NCBI GenBank assembly: GCA_004551485.1 | Contig: SBLD01000003.1 | Coordinates: forward strand, 1 to 64,000 | Source of the DNA: Billgrantia azerbaijanica | GTDB taxonomy: Bacteria; Pseudomonadota; Gammaproteobacteria; Pseudomonadales; Halomonadaceae | Reading direction: 5' to 3' | Length of the DNA: 64,000 nt | In this document: positions 8,252 through 17,455 of the stretch, in pieces | Position numbering within the stretch: position 1 is the stretch's first letter | Layout of the letters: each line of letters opens with the position of its first letter | Program-made: the position numbers and the translations under genes | Notes under the pieces: model-generated | The model's input: only the letters and a program-made list of their open reading frames with translations | The model's database searches: none | Told to the model about the DNA's origin: nothing

Positions 8252-10303
8252 TCAGCTGAGTAAAGAGCGCAGCCCGGCGATGGCGTCCTGGCCGCGCGCC
8301 TGCTTCTTCGCCGGGTCCTCCTTGTCGGCGCGCCCCTCCCACTCCAGGTCGTCCTCCGGCAGCTCGTCGAGGAAGCGGCTCGGCGTGCAGTCCATCAGCT
8401 CGCCATACGCCTTGCGCTGGCGGGCAAGCGTCAGCGTCAGGGTGCGCCGCGCGCGGGTGATGCCCACGTAGGCAAGCCGCCGCTCCTCCTCCACGGTGCC
8501 CGCCTCGATGGCGTTGCGGTGGGGCAGCAGCTCCTCTTCGAGGCCCATCAGGTAGACGTGGGGGAACTCGAGACCCTTGGACGCGTGCATGGTCAGCAGC
8601 TGGACGCGGTCGGAGTCGTCCTCCTCGGCCTGCTGCTCGAGGATGTCGCGCAGCACCAGCCGCGAGATGGCGGCCTCCACGCCGTCGGTCTCGGTTTCCT
8701 CGCTGGCCGCGGTGTCTTCGGGATCGCTCTGCATCGACTTCTCGAGCTGGTCGATCAGCGTCCAGACGTTGGCCATGCGCCGCTCGGCAATGGTCGGCGC
8801 GCTGGCGTTCTGATAGAGCCACGCCTCGTAGTCCATGTCGCGCAGCATGTCGCGGATCGCCGCCAGGGCATCGCCGCCGTCCATGCGGCGGCGCACGGCG
8901 TCGATGAAGTGGGTGAAGCGCCCCAGACGCTCCACGGCGCGCGTCGGCAGCTGCTCGGCCAGGCCCAGCTCACCGCAGGCGGCGAACAGCGAGACGCCGC
9001 GCTCGGTGGCATAGTTGGCGAGCTTCTCCAGGGTGCCGGGGCCGATCTCGCGGCGCGGCACGTTGACGATGCGCAGGAAGGCGTTGTCGTCGGCCGGATT
9101 GATCAGCAGCCGCAGGTAGGCCATGGCGTCCTTGATCTCGCCGCGCGAGAAGAAGGAGGTGCCGCCGGAGAGCTTGTAGGGGATCTGGTAGTGCTGCAGC
9201 TTGAGCTCGAGCAGCCGCGCCTGGAAGTTGCCGCGATAGAGCACCGCGAAGTCGCGCCACTCCGCGCGCTCCTTGATGCGCCGGGTGAGGATCTCGCTGG
9301 CCACCCGCTCCGCCTCGGCCTCCTCGTGGCGATTGACCACCACGCGGATCGGCCCCCCCTCGCCCATCTCCGACCACAGCGTCTTGTCGTAGACGTGGGG
9401 GTTGTTGGCGATCAGGGTGTTGGCGGCGCGCAGGATGGTGCCGGTGGAGCGGTAATTCTGCTCCAGCTTGACCACGTTGAGGCGTGGAAAGTCCTCGCCG
9501 AGCGTCACCAGGTTCTCCGGGCGCGCCCCGCGCCAGGCGTAGATCGACTGGTCGTCGTCGCCCACCACGGTGAAGGTGGCGCGCTCGCCCATCAGCAGCT
9601 TCACCAGTTGGTACTGGCTGACGTTGGTGTCCTGGTACTCGTCGACCAGCATGTAGTGGATGCGCTTGCGCCAGCGCGCCAGCGCCTCCGGGTCGTCGCG
9701 CAACAGCACCACCGGCAGCAGGATCAGGTCGTCGAAGTCCACCGCGTTGTAGGCCTTGAGGTGGCGCACGTAGGCCTCATAGGCGCGGGCGGCGAAGAGT
9801 TCGTCCTGGTCCGCGGCGTGGGAGAGCGCCTCGCCCGGCAACACCAGGTCGTTCTTCCACTCGGAGATGCGGTGCTGGACGCGATTGATCACCTCGGCGT
9901 CGACCTGGGCGTCCTTGTGCAGCAGGTCGCGCAGCAGCGCCTTGGCGTCCTCCGGGTCGAAGAGCGAGAAGCCCGGCTTGTAGCCCAGCGCCTTCAGTTC
10001 GCGGCGAATGATGTTGAGCCCCAGGGTGTGGAAGGTGGAGACGGTGAGCCCGTGGCCCTCCCGGCCCTTGAGCATCTGCCCCACCCGCTCCTTCATCTCG
10101 CGGGCGGCCTTGTTGGTGAAGGTCACCGCGGCGATGCGCCGGGCGCTCAGGCCGCACACCTGCACCAGGTAGGCGATCTTGGTGGTGATCACGCTGGTCT
10201 TGCCGGAGCCGGCGCCGGCCAGCACCAGGCAGGGGCCGTCGATGTAGCGCACCGCCTCCTGCTGGCGAGGATTGAGCTTGGCGAGGCGTTGCTGAATGCT
10301 CAT
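8252..10303 (-). CDS. rep: ATP-dependent DNA helicase Rep
   Basis: A 683-residue superfamily 1A helicase. Walker A is AGAGSGKT near residues 31-38, followed by [15 protein letters not shown] (motif Ia). VDEYQDTN is motif [15 protein letters not shown] motif III, and [15 protein letters not shown] motif V. The N-terminal sequence [23 protein letters not shown] matches Rep better than UvrD. It moves 3' to 5' on single strands ahead of the replication fork and removes bound proteins. The ATG at 10303 is chosen rather than the upstream in-frame start at 10324 because it gives the family N-terminus. It overlaps the trmL stop as ATGA. Confidence 0.92.
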   Translation of the reverse strand: MSIQQRLAKLNPRQQEAVRYIDGPCLVLAGAGSGKTSVITTKIAYLVQVCGLSARRIAAVTFTNKAAREMKERVGQMLKGREGHGLTVSTFHTLGLNIIRRELKALGYKPGFSLFDPEDAKALLRDLLHKDAQVDAEVINRVQHRISEWKNDLVLPGEALSHAADQDELFAARAYEAYVRHLKAYNAVDFDDLILLPVVLLRDDPEALARWRKRIHYMLVDEYQDTNVSQYQLVKLLMGERATFTVVGDDDQSIYAWRGARPENLVTLGEDFPRLNVVKLEQNYRSTGTILRAANTLIANNPHVYDKTLWSEMGEGGPIRVVVNRHEEAEAERVASEILTRRIKERAEWRDFAVLYRGNFQARLLELKLQHYQIPYKLSGGTSFFSRGEIKDAMAYLRLLINPADDNAFLRIVNVPRREIGPGTLEKLANYATERGVSLFAACGELGLAEQLPTRAVERLGRFTHFIDAVRRRMDGGDALAAIRDMLRDMDYEAWLYQNASAPTIAERRMANVWTLIDQLEKSMQSDPEDTAASEETETDGVEAAISRLVLRDILEQQAEEDDSDRVQLLTMHASKGLEFPHVYLMGLEEELLPHRNAIEAGTVEEERRLAYVGITRARRTLTLTLARQRKAYGELMDCTPSRFLDELPEDDLEWEGRADKEDPAKKQARGQDAIAGLRSLLS

Positions 10304-10794
10304 GGGCGTGACTCGGGCGCGCACTCAGGGACCGCCGCGCCGGCAAAGCCCAGTTGGCGCCAGGCCTCGTACACCAGCACGGCGCAGGCGTTGGAGAGGT
10401 TGAGGCTGCGGCTGCCCGTCAGCATGGGAATGCGCAGGCGCTGCGCAGGCGGCAGGGCATCGAGCAGCGCCTGCGGCAGGCCGCGGGTCTCGGGGCCGAA
10501 CACCAGGGCGTCGCCAGCGCGGTAGGCCGGCTCGTGGTAGCCGGTGCGCCCGCGCGTCGAGACGGCGAACACCCGCGCCGGCGCCGCCGCGGCGAGGAAG
10601 GCGTCCCAGTCGCGATGCACGCGCACCGCCGCCCACTCGTGGTAATCGAGCCCGGCGCGGCGCAGCCGCCTGTCGTCGAGCACGAAGCCGAGCGGCTCGA
10701 CCAGGTGCAGGCGAAAGCCGGTGTTGGCGCACAGCCGGATCAGGTTGCCGGTGTTGGGTGGAATCTCGGGCTGGTACAGCACCACGTCGAGCAT
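10300..10794 (-). CDS. trmL: tRNA (cytidine/uridine-34-2'-O)-methyltransferase TrmL
   Basis: A 164-residue SPOUT methyltransferase. The opening [19 protein letters not shown] and the C-terminal knot motifs [11 protein letters not shown] and RIPM...[14 protein letters not shown] are diagnostic of TrmL/YibK. It 2'-O-methylates the wobble base of certain leucine tRNAs, using S-adenosylmethionine. It is co-directional with rep and overlaps it by four bases. Confidence 0.92.
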   Translation of the reverse strand: MLDVVLYQPEIPPNTGNLIRLCANTGFRLHLVEPLGFVLDDRRLRRAGLDYHEWAAVRVHRDWDAFLAAAAPARVFAVSTRGRTGYHEPAYRAGDALVFGPETRGLPQALLDALPPAQRLRIPMLTGSRSLNLSNACAVLVYEAWRQLGFAGAAVPECAPESRP

Positions 10795-10827
10795 GGACGA
10801 CTCCAGAAACGGCCGGTCACAACGCCG

Positions 10828-10850
10828 GCGGGCCCCAAACCGGGGCCCGC
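10828..10850. terminator. GC-rich hairpin upstream of trmL / downstream of yfaZ-like gene
   Basis: GCGGGCCCC and GGGGCCCGC form a 9-bp perfect stem around a five-base loop, between the end of the outer-membrane protein gene (minus strand) and the trmL start. A terminator for the upstream gene is the simplest reading; no T tract is visible. Confidence 0.5.
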
Positions 10851-10872
10851 CACACGGTCGAAGCGCCAGGCA

Positions 10873-11436
10873 TCAGAAACGCAGCCGCACCCCGGCCTGG
10901 GCACCCCGGTCCAGCGTGCGGCTACCGCCATCGTCGAAGTCGGCGCGCAGCTGGCGCAGCCCGACATAGGCATCGAGGTTGGGCGCGAAGGCGTAGCGGG
11001 CACGCACGCCCACCTCGTAGCCGTCCTCCAGGTCGCGGCTGGTCACGGCGCTCGGCGTGTAGAAGCCATAGCCGCCCAGCGACACGGCGGGCATCTGCGG
11101 CAGGGCGACGTAGCCGTAGCCGCCCAGCCCCAGGCCACCACCGTCGCCGTGGTCGGTATCGAACTCCGTCCAGCGCGCGCCCACGCCGAGGTCGCGGCTG
11201 CCGCGCTGCTGCACGCCGAGCAGTTGGGCGTGGTAGACGGTAGCGTCGTCACGGTAGTCGCTGTACAGCACGCCGCCGCCCAGGGCGACGCCCGAGGTCA
11301 CCTCGCCGCCGGCCTCGAACTGCACGGCGTCCGGCCCCAGGTTGAGATCCAGGCTGCCGGCCTGGGTGAGGGGAGCCGCCAGCAGGGCCGCGCCCAGCAG
11401 CGGCAGGAGGGAAAGCGAACGAATCAGCCTTTGCAT
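10873..11436 (-). CDS. YfaZ-like outer-membrane protein
   Basis: A 187-residue secreted protein with a signal peptide (cleavage near LTQAGS). It consists of alternating hydrophobic/polar beta segments and ends in RLRF, with the terminal Phe typical of outer-membrane barrels. The pattern SLDLNLGPDAVQFEAGGE and the GARWTEFDTD... repeats resemble the YfaZ family, small barrels of unknown substrate. The ATG at 11436 is preceded by GGAGGAG six bases upstream; an in-frame TTG at 11442 has no spacing from that site. The gene is monocistronic between pyrE and trmL. Confidence 0.65.
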   Translation of the reverse strand: MQRLIRSLSLLPLLGAALLAAPLTQAGSLDLNLGPDAVQFEAGGEVTSGVALGGGVLYSDYRDDATVYHAQLLGVQQRGSRDLGVGARWTEFDTDHGDGGGLGLGGYGYVALPQMPAVSLGGYGFYTPSAVTSRDLEDGYEVGVRARYAFAPNLDAYVGLRQLRADFDDGGSRTLDRGAQAGVRLRF

Positions 11437-11478
11437 GATCAACTCCTCCTTCGAACCCTGTGCCCGATGAGACGCGGC

Positions 11479-12135
11479 TCAGTCGCGCGCCACGCCGTAG
11501 CGCGCGCGGTAGTCGCGGATCGCCGGCGCATGGGTGCGCAACGCCTCGCCGCCCTGTTCCTCGAGGTAGGCCAGTACGATGTCGAGCGTGACGATGCTCA
11601 CCACCGGGATGCCGTAGCGCGCCTCGACCTCCTGGATGGCGCTCCGCTCGCCCTGCCCGCGCTCCTGGCGGTCCAGGGCGATCACCACCCCGGCGGCCTC
11701 CGCGCCGGCGGCCTCGATCAGCGCCATGACCTCGCGGATGGCCGTGCCGGCGGTGATGACGTCGTCGATGATCAGGACGCGCCCGGCGAGCTCGGCACCG
11801 ACGATCTGTCCCCCCTCGCCGTGGGCCTTGGCCTCCTTGCGGTTGAAGGCGAAGGGCAGGTCGCGGTCGTGATGGTCGGCGAGCGCCACGGCGGTGCTCG
11901 CCGCGAGCGGGATCCCCTTGTAGGCGGGGCCGAAGAGCACGTCGACGTCGAGCCCGCTGTCGACGAGGGCGCGGGCATAGAAACGCCCCAGCCGGGCCAG
12001 GGCCGTGCCGGTGCGGAACAGGCCGGCGTTGAAGAAGTAGGGACTGACCCGGCCGGACTTCAGGGTGAACTCGCCGAACTTCAGCACGCCCTGCTCGATG
12101 GCGAAGTCGATGAACTCCCGCTGATAGGTCTGCAT
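11479..12135 (-). CDS. pyrE: Orotate phosphoribosyltransferase
   Basis: A 218-residue type I phosphoribosyltransferase. The PRPP-binding motif [16 protein letters not shown] lies near residues 121-136, and the N-terminal segment [19 protein letters not shown] is that of bacterial PyrE. It makes orotidine monophosphate from orotate and PRPP in pyrimidine synthesis. The start at 12135 gives the family length; the frame extends upstream without a family match. It is divergent from the Crc-like gene, the arrangement known from Pseudomonas. Confidence 0.93.
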   Translation of the reverse strand: MQTYQREFIDFAIEQGVLKFGEFTLKSGRVSPYFFNAGLFRTGTALARLGRFYARALVDSGLDVDVLFGPAYKGIPLAASTAVALADHHDRDLPFAFNRKEAKAHGEGGQIVGAELAGRVLIIDDVITAGTAIREVMALIEAAGAEAAGVVIALDRQERGQGERSAIQEVEARYGIPVVSIVTLDIVLAYLEEQGGEALRTHAPAIRDYRARYGVARD

Positions 12136-12292
12136 GCTGGCCGACACGGTGCTCCTCCCCCTGTCCGGAATTGCGTTTGTCACCACAGGGCTTGGCGCCA
12201 CCCTGTCTAATATCATGTCTATCGCGACGGGCCATTTACCCAAACGTCGAAACGTCGGGTATCATACACGCGCGACGTCAAAGGGACCATGT

Positions 12293-13060
12293 ATGAAAAT
12301 TGCCACCATCAATGTCAACGGCATTCGCGAGGCGGTCGGCCGCGGCTTTCTCGACTGGCTGGCCGGCCAGGACGCTGATGTCGTCTGCGTGCAGAACCTC
12401 AAGGCCAAGAGCTTCGAGCTCGACGACGACATCCTCTACCCCGAGGGCTACGAGGGCTACTTCCTGGACGCCGAGCAGGACGGCTTCTCCGGCGTCGGCC
12501 TCTACTGCCGCAAGATCCCCAAGGCCATCATGTATGGCCTCGGCTTCCCCCAGTGCGACCACGAGGCGCGCTTCCTGCAGGCCGACTACGACCGCTTCAG
12601 CATCGCCAGCTTCCTGATGCCCGACGGCAGCGACTACGCCGCCAAGCAGGCGTTCATGGCGCAGTACCAGGAATACCTCGCCAAGATGGCACGCAAGCGC
12701 CGCGAGTACATCATCTGCGGCACCTGGCACATCGCCCACAAGACCATCGACCTGGCCAACTGGGCCGACAACCAGACCACTCCCGGCTTCAAGCCCGAGG
12801 AGCGCGCCTGGATGGACCAGGTGTTCGGCCCCACCGGCTTCATCGACACCTTCCGCGAGGTCAACCGCGATGCCGGCGAGTACACCTGGTGGCCCAGGCT
12901 CGACCAGGAGGTGCCGCGCTCCCGCCAGGAGGGCTGGCGCATCGACTACCAGATCGTCGGGCCCAACTTCCGCCGCCACGTGGTGGACGCCTGGATCGAC
13001 ACCGATGCCACCTTCTCGGAGTTCGCCCCACTGATCGTGGAGTACGACCTGGAGCTGTAA
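12293..13060 (+). CDS. crc: Crc-like catabolite repression protein (catalytically dead ExoIII fold)
   Basis: A 255-residue protein with the exonuclease III/AP-endonuclease fold but without its catalytic residues. The metal-binding Glu of the QE-x-K motif is Asn35 (VQNLK). The GDxN motif is replaced by GTWH at 143-146. The terminal DH pair is Glu243-Phe244 (SEFAPL). Losses of this kind mark Crc, the Hfq co-repressor of catabolite genes, and Crc also sits between pyrE and rph in Pseudomonas. Automatic annotation would probably call it exodeoxyribonuclease III, which the sequence contradicts. The start at 12293 follows AAGGGACC. Confidence 0.82.
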   Translation: MKIATINVNGIREAVGRGFLDWLAGQDADVVCVQNLKAKSFELDDDILYPEGYEGYFLDAEQDGFSGVGLYCRKIPKAIMYGLGFPQCDHEARFLQADYDRFSIASFLMPDGSDYAAKQAFMAQYQEYLAKMARKRREYIICGTWHIAHKTIDLANWADNQTTPGFKPEERAWMDQVFGPTGFIDTFREVNRDAGEYTWWPRLDQEVPRSRQEGWRIDYQIVGPNFRRHVVDAWIDTDATFSEFAPLIVEYDLEL

Positions 13061-13094
13061 CGCTCTCCCTTCGTCGCCGTTCCGGCCTGGCCGG

Positions 13095-13133
13095 AACGCA
13101 TCGCGCCGGCACTTTGTGCCGGCGCGATGCGTT
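13095..13133. terminator. Long perfect hairpin between convergent crc and rph
   Basis: A 17-bp perfect stem (13095-13111 with 13117-13133) and a five-base loop lie between convergent genes. A second hairpin at 13078-13098 shares the CCGGAACG strand with it, so the two exclude each other. The likely role is bidirectional termination. Confidence 0.7.
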
Positions 13134-13145
13134 AGGGGCTTTGCC

Positions 13146-13883
13146 TCAGCGACGGATACCCAGCGCCTCGCGCTGGTGGGCGAAGAGCTCGGCACCGGCC
13201 CCTTCCGCCAGGTCGAGCATGGCGTCGAGGGCCGCGCGGGAGAAGGTGCCCGCCTCGGCCGTGCCCTGCACCTCGATCAGCCCGCCGGACTCGGCCATGA
13301 CCACGTTCATGTCGGTGTCGGCACCGCTGTCCTCGGGGTAGTCGAGGTCGACCACCGGCACGCCGCGGAAGATCCCGACCGACACCGAGCTGACCAGCTG
13401 CACGAAGGGGTCGCCCTTGATCTGCTTCTCGCGCTGCAGGTAGCGGATCGCGTCGACCAGCGCCACGCAGCCGCCGGTGATCGAGGCGGTGCGAGTGCCG
13501 CCGTCGGCCTGGATGACATCGCAGTCCACGGTGACGGTGAACTCGCCGAGCTTCTTGAGGTTCACCGCCGCGCGCAGCGAGCGGCCGATCAGGCGCTGGA
13601 TCTCCAGGGTGCGCCCGCCCTGCTTGCCACGCGCCGCCTCGCGCCCGCCGCGCGTGTGAGTGGCCCGCGGCAGCATGCCGTACTCGGCGGTGACCCAGCC
13701 CTGGCCCTTGCCGCGCAGCCAGCGCGGCACCCCGGCCTCCACGCTGGCGTTGCACAGCACCTTGGTGTCTCCGAACTCCACCAGCACCGAGCCCTCGGCA
13801 TGGCGGGTGTAGTCGCGGGTCAGGCGGATCTCGCGGGGCTGCTCGGGCGCGCGGCCGCTGGGGCGCATGAAGTCGGCTGCCAT
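13146..13883 (-). CDS. rph: Ribonuclease PH
   Basis: A 245-residue phosphorolytic 3'-5' exoribonuclease that trims tRNA 3' ends. The N-terminus [20 protein letters not shown], the block [17 protein letters not shown] and the core [18 protein letters not shown] are family hallmarks. The length is normal. The GGAGAG ribosome site precedes the ATG at 13883. It is divergent from yicC. Confidence 0.94.
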   Translation of the reverse strand: MAADFMRPSGRAPEQPREIRLTRDYTRHAEGSVLVEFGDTKVLCNASVEAGVPRWLRGKGQGWVTAEYGMLPRATHTRGGREAARGKQGGRTLEIQRLIGRSLRAAVNLKKLGEFTVTVDCDVIQADGGTRTASITGGCVALVDAIRYLQREKQIKGDPFVQLVSSVSVGIFRGVPVVDLDYPEDSGADTDMNVVMAESGGLIEVQGTAEAGTFSRAALDAMLDLAEGAGAELFAHQREALGIRR

Positions 13884-14041
13884 AGGTCTCTCCGAAGTGG
13901 GTTCGCAAGTCTCCCTGCCCCAAGGCAGGCAGCGGAAAGGGCGCCATTCTACACGGTTGGCGCCGCGAATCGGTTACACTGCGCGCAGACCCTTCCCTGG
14001 CCCGCTTCGCCCGCGGGCCGCACCGCCAGAGGAGCACGCCG

Positions 14042-14923
14042 ATGGCCGATGCCGGCAGCCGGGTTCACAGCATGACCGCCTTCGCCCGACAGACGCACGA
14101 GGCCGCCTGGGGCAGCCTGCAACTGGAGCTGCGCTCGGTGAACCAGCGCTATCTCGAGCCCCACTTCCGCCTGCCCGAGGCGCTGCGCGACCTCGAGCCC
14201 GCCTTTCGCGAGACGCTGCGCACGCGCCTGGCCCGCGGCAAGGTGGAGTGCACCCTGCGCTTCGACTCCGAGCGCGGCAACGAGACCCTGGCCGTCAACC
14301 GCGAGCGCCTGGCCGCGCTGGCCGCGGTGCTCGGCGAGGTGCGCACGGCGCTGCCCCAGGCGCCGATGCCCGACGCCCTGGCCCTGCTCGATCATCCCGG
14401 GGTGCTCGAGTCCCAGGGCCTCGACCTCGAGGCCGTCAAGGCCGAGGCCATGGCGCTGTTCGCCGCCACCCTCGACGAGCTGATCGCGGCCCGCGCCCGC
14501 GAGGGTGAGAAGCTCGCCGCGCTGATCCACGAGCGCCTGGCCGGGGTACGCGAGCAGGTCGCCGAGGTGCGCCGCCTGATGCCGCAGATCCTCGAGCGCC
14601 AGCGCACCCAGCTGCTGGAGCGCCTCGAGGCGGTCACGAGCGAGCTCGACCCCCAGCGCCTCGAGGCCGAACTGGTCCTGCTCGCCCAGAAGGCCGACGT
14701 CGACGAGGAGCTCGACCGCCTCGCGACCCACGTCAGCGAGGTCGAGCGCCAGCTCGCCCAGCAGGGCCCCAAGGGGCGCCGCCTGGACTTCCTGATGCAG
14801 GAGCTCAACCGCGAGGCCAACACCCTCTCCTCGAAGTCGGTGGTGGCCGACACCACGCGCTGCGCGGTGGAGCTCAAGGTGCTGATCGAGCAGATGCGCG
14901 AGCAGATCCAGAACATCGAGTAA
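14042..14923 (+). CDS. yicC: YicC/YloC-type endoribonuclease
   Basis: A 293-residue protein with the YicC N-terminal domain (SMTAFAR..., LELRSVNQRYLEPHFRLPE) and the DUF1732 C-terminal domain (KGRRLDFLMQELNREANTL...). The family is now known as an endoribonuclease that promotes decay of certain small RNAs. The AGAGGAG ribosome site lies just before the ATG. It is the last core gene before the integrative element. Confidence 0.9.
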   Translation: MADAGSRVHSMTAFARQTHEAAWGSLQLELRSVNQRYLEPHFRLPEALRDLEPAFRETLRTRLARGKVECTLRFDSERGNETLAVNRERLAALAAVLGEVRTALPQAPMPDALALLDHPGVLESQGLDLEAVKAEAMALFAATLDELIAARAREGEKLAALIHERLAGVREQVAEVRRLMPQILERQRTQLLERLEAVTSELDPQRLEAELVLLAQKADVDEELDRLATHVSEVERQLAQQGPKGRRLDFLMQELNREANTLSSKSVVADTTRCAVELKVLIEQMREQIQNIE

Positions 14924-14925
14924 AG

Positions 14926-14996
14926 TCCACAGACCACCACCAACATCCACATCCCATTGTTTTAAGAGAAAAACAATGGGATGTGTTGTCTGTGGA
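14926..14996 (+). terminator. Nested long inverted repeat after yicC, at the island edge
   Basis: A 16-bp perfect stem (14948-14963 with 14970-14985, six-base loop) is enclosed by a second arm, TCCACAGAC (14926-14934) with GTCTGTGGA (14988-14996). It lies three bases after the yicC stop. It should act as the yicC terminator, and since it is the last recognisable core sequence it may also be part of the element's left end. Confidence 0.6.
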
Positions 14997-15031
14997 TGTC
15001 TACGAAAATCTAGCTTAAGCCACCGCCAATC

Positions 15032-15101
15032 GGGGAGTATAATGGGGAGTACATGGCTTACTCCCCAGCAAAAGGCGCGCTTCTCCCGACATGTACTCCC
15101 C
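15032..15101. repeat. Four GGGGAGTA repeats around a TATAAT box (integrase arm sites / operator)
   Basis: GGGGAGTA occurs directly at 15032-15039 and 15044-15051 and inverted at 15059-15066 and 15094-15101. The second and fourth copies extend to GGGGAGTACATG and its exact complement (15044-15055, 15090-15101). A perfect TATAAT at 15038-15043 sits between the first two copies. Repeats of this kind next to an integrase gene are usually arm-binding sites for the integrase or its directionality factor. The overlap with a -10 box suggests autoregulation. No other gene-like content is visible between 14997 and 15297. Confidence 0.6.
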
Positions 15102-15297
15102 ACTGCAAACGCTCACTGCCAGCTATCGCCACTCCGCGATCGGCTATGCCAGTCCGGTGCAGTTCGAGAGACAGCATACGGCAGCCTCAGGCTAAAGCCG
15201 TGTACCGTCCACTGAATCGGGGTAACTCCAACCTGCCCCCTTTGCAGCCATGCATCCAAACATTTGTTTCAAATTTTATCGGTGATTCCTGGGAGGG

Positions 15298-16527
15298 ATG
15301 ATGGGTAGCTTCACTGCCAAGAGAGTCCAGGCCCTGATCAAGGACGGCGCCCCGGGCCGCTACAGCGACGGCAACGGCCTGTACCTGATGATCCCCAAGC
15401 GGGGGGCTCCCTACTGGATGCATCGGTACACGCTCGCCGGAAAGCGCCGTGAGCTGACGCTGGACAAGTGCAAGGACCTTTCCTTGGCCGATGCCCGCCT
15501 GAAGGCTGCAGAGACCCAGAAGGCCATCCGAAACGGCGTCGATCCCGTCGAAGAACGAAAGCGAAAAGAGCAGGTCGCCATCAACACCGTCAAAGAACTG
15601 TTCAGCGACTGGTACCAGGACCTGGAGAAGCGCCTCAAGCACCCCAACATCCCGAAGCGGATCTTCGAGAAGGAGGTCGGGCCCTCCATTGGACACCTCA
15701 CCCCGGATAGCGTCACTCCTATGGATGTGCGGACCATCATCCGCAAAGTCGCCGACAGCGGCCGCCCTGCCATCGCCAACGACACGCTGATGTACCTGAA
15801 GCAGCTATTCAATCATGCCGTCAAGCTGGGGTTACTCACCTACAACCCGGCAGCAGCCTTCAACGTCAACGATGCTGGTGGCATCGAGAAGAGCCGTGAC
15901 CGCGCCCTCACCATTGGGGAGCTTCACCAGGTCTTTCAAATCTTCAGGGACAACCGGGAGAGTTTTAGCCGCGACAATTACCTCGCCTGCGCGCTGCTGC
16001 TCGTCCTAGGGGTACGCAAGACCGAGCTGACTGAAGCACAGTGGTCAGAATTCGACATGAAAGCCAGGCAGTGGGAGCTGTCCGGAGAACGCAGCAAGAC
16101 CGGCACGGGAATCGTCATCCCCCTTCCCCCTCAAGCCGTGGCCTGGCTGGAAGAGCTCAAGATCCGTGCGTGCGGCTCGCCTTACGTCTTTCCCAGCCGC
16201 CGCGCTGGCAAACGTCCCCACATGGGAAGGGACACCCTGAATCGCGCCATTGCCAAGCTGTTCGGCAAGGAGCCTGGGAGGAAACAGCAGCCGGAGCACA
16301 GGATGGGTGATATTGCCGAGTTTACTGTGCATGATCTGCGCCGCACCTGCCGCAGCTTACTCGCTTCGGTTGGTGTACCGGGACATGTCGCGGAGCGTTG
16401 CTTGAACCACAAGCTCAAGGGCATCGAAGGCATCTACGACCGTTACGACTACTTCGACGAGCGAAAAGAAGCGATTAGCAAGGTCGCAGACCTTCTTGGC
16501 CCTGCAATTAATGGGTATCCGGATTAA
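15298..16527 (+). CDS. int: DUF4102-type tyrosine integrase, 3' end altered by an IS insertion
   Basis: A 409-residue site-specific recombinase. The N-terminal DUF4102 arm-binding domain (about residues 5-90) includes APGRYSDGNGLYLMIPKRG. The catalytic domain has Arg240 (VRKTEL), His345-x-x-Arg348 (HDLRR), His371 (LNHK) and the nucleophile Tyr380 (IYDRYDY). It mediates insertion and excision of the island. Two ATGs (15298, 15301) are possible after GGGAGG. The last codons (GYPD, stop) come from the terminal repeat of an inserted IS. Joining the sequences on either side of that IS restores an end reading ...GPAINLP and a TAA. All catalytic residues lie upstream of the insertion, so activity is probably kept. 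Confidence 0.9.
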   Translation: MMGSFTAKRVQALIKDGAPGRYSDGNGLYLMIPKRGAPYWMHRYTLAGKRRELTLDKCKDLSLADARLKAAETQKAIRNGVDPVEERKRKEQVAINTVKELFSDWYQDLEKRLKHPNIPKRIFEKEVGPSIGHLTPDSVTPMDVRTIIRKVADSGRPAIANDTLMYLKQLFNHAVKLGLLTYNPAAAFNVNDAGGIEKSRDRALTIGELHQVFQIFRDNRESFSRDNYLACALLLVLGVRKTELTEAQWSEFDMKARQWELSGERSKTGTGIVIPLPPQAVAWLEELKIRACGSPYVFPSRRAGKRPHMGRDTLNRAIAKLFGKEPGRKQQPEHRMGDIAEFTVHDLRRTCRSLLASVGVPGHVAERCLNHKLKGIEGIYDRYDYFDERKEAISKVADLLGPAINGYPD

Positions 16528-16610
16528 GTGGTGTATCCGGTGTTTTACTAACACATGCACACGTTTCGTTCTCTCCGTATTTTCTGGTTGGCAGAAACGA
16601 CGGAGCTGCC

Positions 16611-17441
16611 TCAAAGCCGCTGTCGCTTCACGTCCCGAGGAGGGTTCACGAAGGGCTGAAGCAACATGCGGTCCAGTCGCAGGTCCCGTGATTCTCTGAA
16701 TGCCTCGATGCCGATCGTCATGCCGAGGTGTCCGGCGGCCGGCTGATCTCTGTATGTACCGAACAGTCGATCCCACCAAGGCAGATTGAAGCCGAAGTTG
16801 CTGTCGGTTTCTTGGCGGACAATGGAGTGATGGACACGATGCATGTCGGGTGTCACCACGGCCAGGCGTAGCCAGCGGTCAAGTCTGGCGGGTAGGCGGA
16901 CATTGCCGTGGTTAAACATCGAGGTAGCGTTGAGCAACACCTCAAAGATCAGCACTGCCAGCGCCGGCGCCCCAAGCAGGGTCACCACGGCGAGCTTGAT
17001 GCCCATCGAGATCAAGATTTCCAGAGGATGGAAGCGCAGCCCCGTGGTGACATCGAACTCCAGGTCCGCATGGTGCATGCGATGCAACCGCCACAGCCAG
17101 GGAACGGCATGGAAGAGGCGGTGCTGGAAGTAGATGGCCACGTCCAGCATGACCACGGAGATGACCACGGCCAGCCATATCGGGACAGACACCAGGTTAA
17201 AAAGGCCCCAGCCCTGCTCGGCGGCAATCAGGGCAGCCCCCACGGCTGCGAGCGGGAAGAACAGACGCACCGCCAAGGTATCGAGGACCACGATAGCCAG
17301 GTTACTTGGCCAGCGCTGACGACGATGAATCCTCTGGGGCCGTCGCCTGGCAACGACCTCCCCCAGTGCCATCGCCAGCAGAATGAAGACGAAAGCACTT
17401 CCGCGTATCATCGGCTCATGAGCCAGGAGAATATCGGACAT
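16611..17441 (-). CDS. Sterol desaturase / fatty acid hydroxylase family membrane protein
   Basis: A 276-residue membrane protein with about five hydrophobic segments. It has the histidine boxes of the di-iron hydroxylase family: HRLFH at 107-111, HRMHH at 120-124 and HRVHH near residue 207. Such enzymes hydroxylate or desaturate lipids using O2; the substrate here is unknown. The start at 17441 follows AGGAGG at ideal spacing. It lies 14 bases after the ArsR-rhodanese gene on the same strand and is probably co-transcribed with it. Both are passengers of the ISL3-like element. Confidence 0.8.
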   Translation of the reverse strand: MSDILLAHEPMIRGSAFVFILLAMALGEVVARRRPQRIHRRQRWPSNLAIVVLDTLAVRLFFPLAAVGAALIAAEQGWGLFNLVSVPIWLAVVISVVMLDVAIYFQHRLFHAVPWLWRLHRMHHADLEFDVTTGLRFHPLEILISMGIKLAVVTLLGAPALAVLIFEVLLNATSMFNHGNVRLPARLDRWLRLAVVTPDMHRVHHSIVRQETDSNFGFNLPWWDRLFGTYRDQPAAGHLGMTIGIEAFRESRDLRLDRMLLQPFVNPPRDVKRQRL

Positions 17442-17455
17442 GGCGGTACCTCCTG

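Noticed and set aside
12134-13060. Longer reading of the Crc-like gene from 12134
   Set aside because: The extra 53 residues overlap the pyrE leader, have no homology pattern and lack a ribosome site, while 12293 gives the exact family start.
15298-16527. Integrase as a pseudogene because of the IS insertion
   Set aside because: Arg240, His345, Arg348, His371 and Tyr380 are all present, and the insertion only replaces the last few residues.
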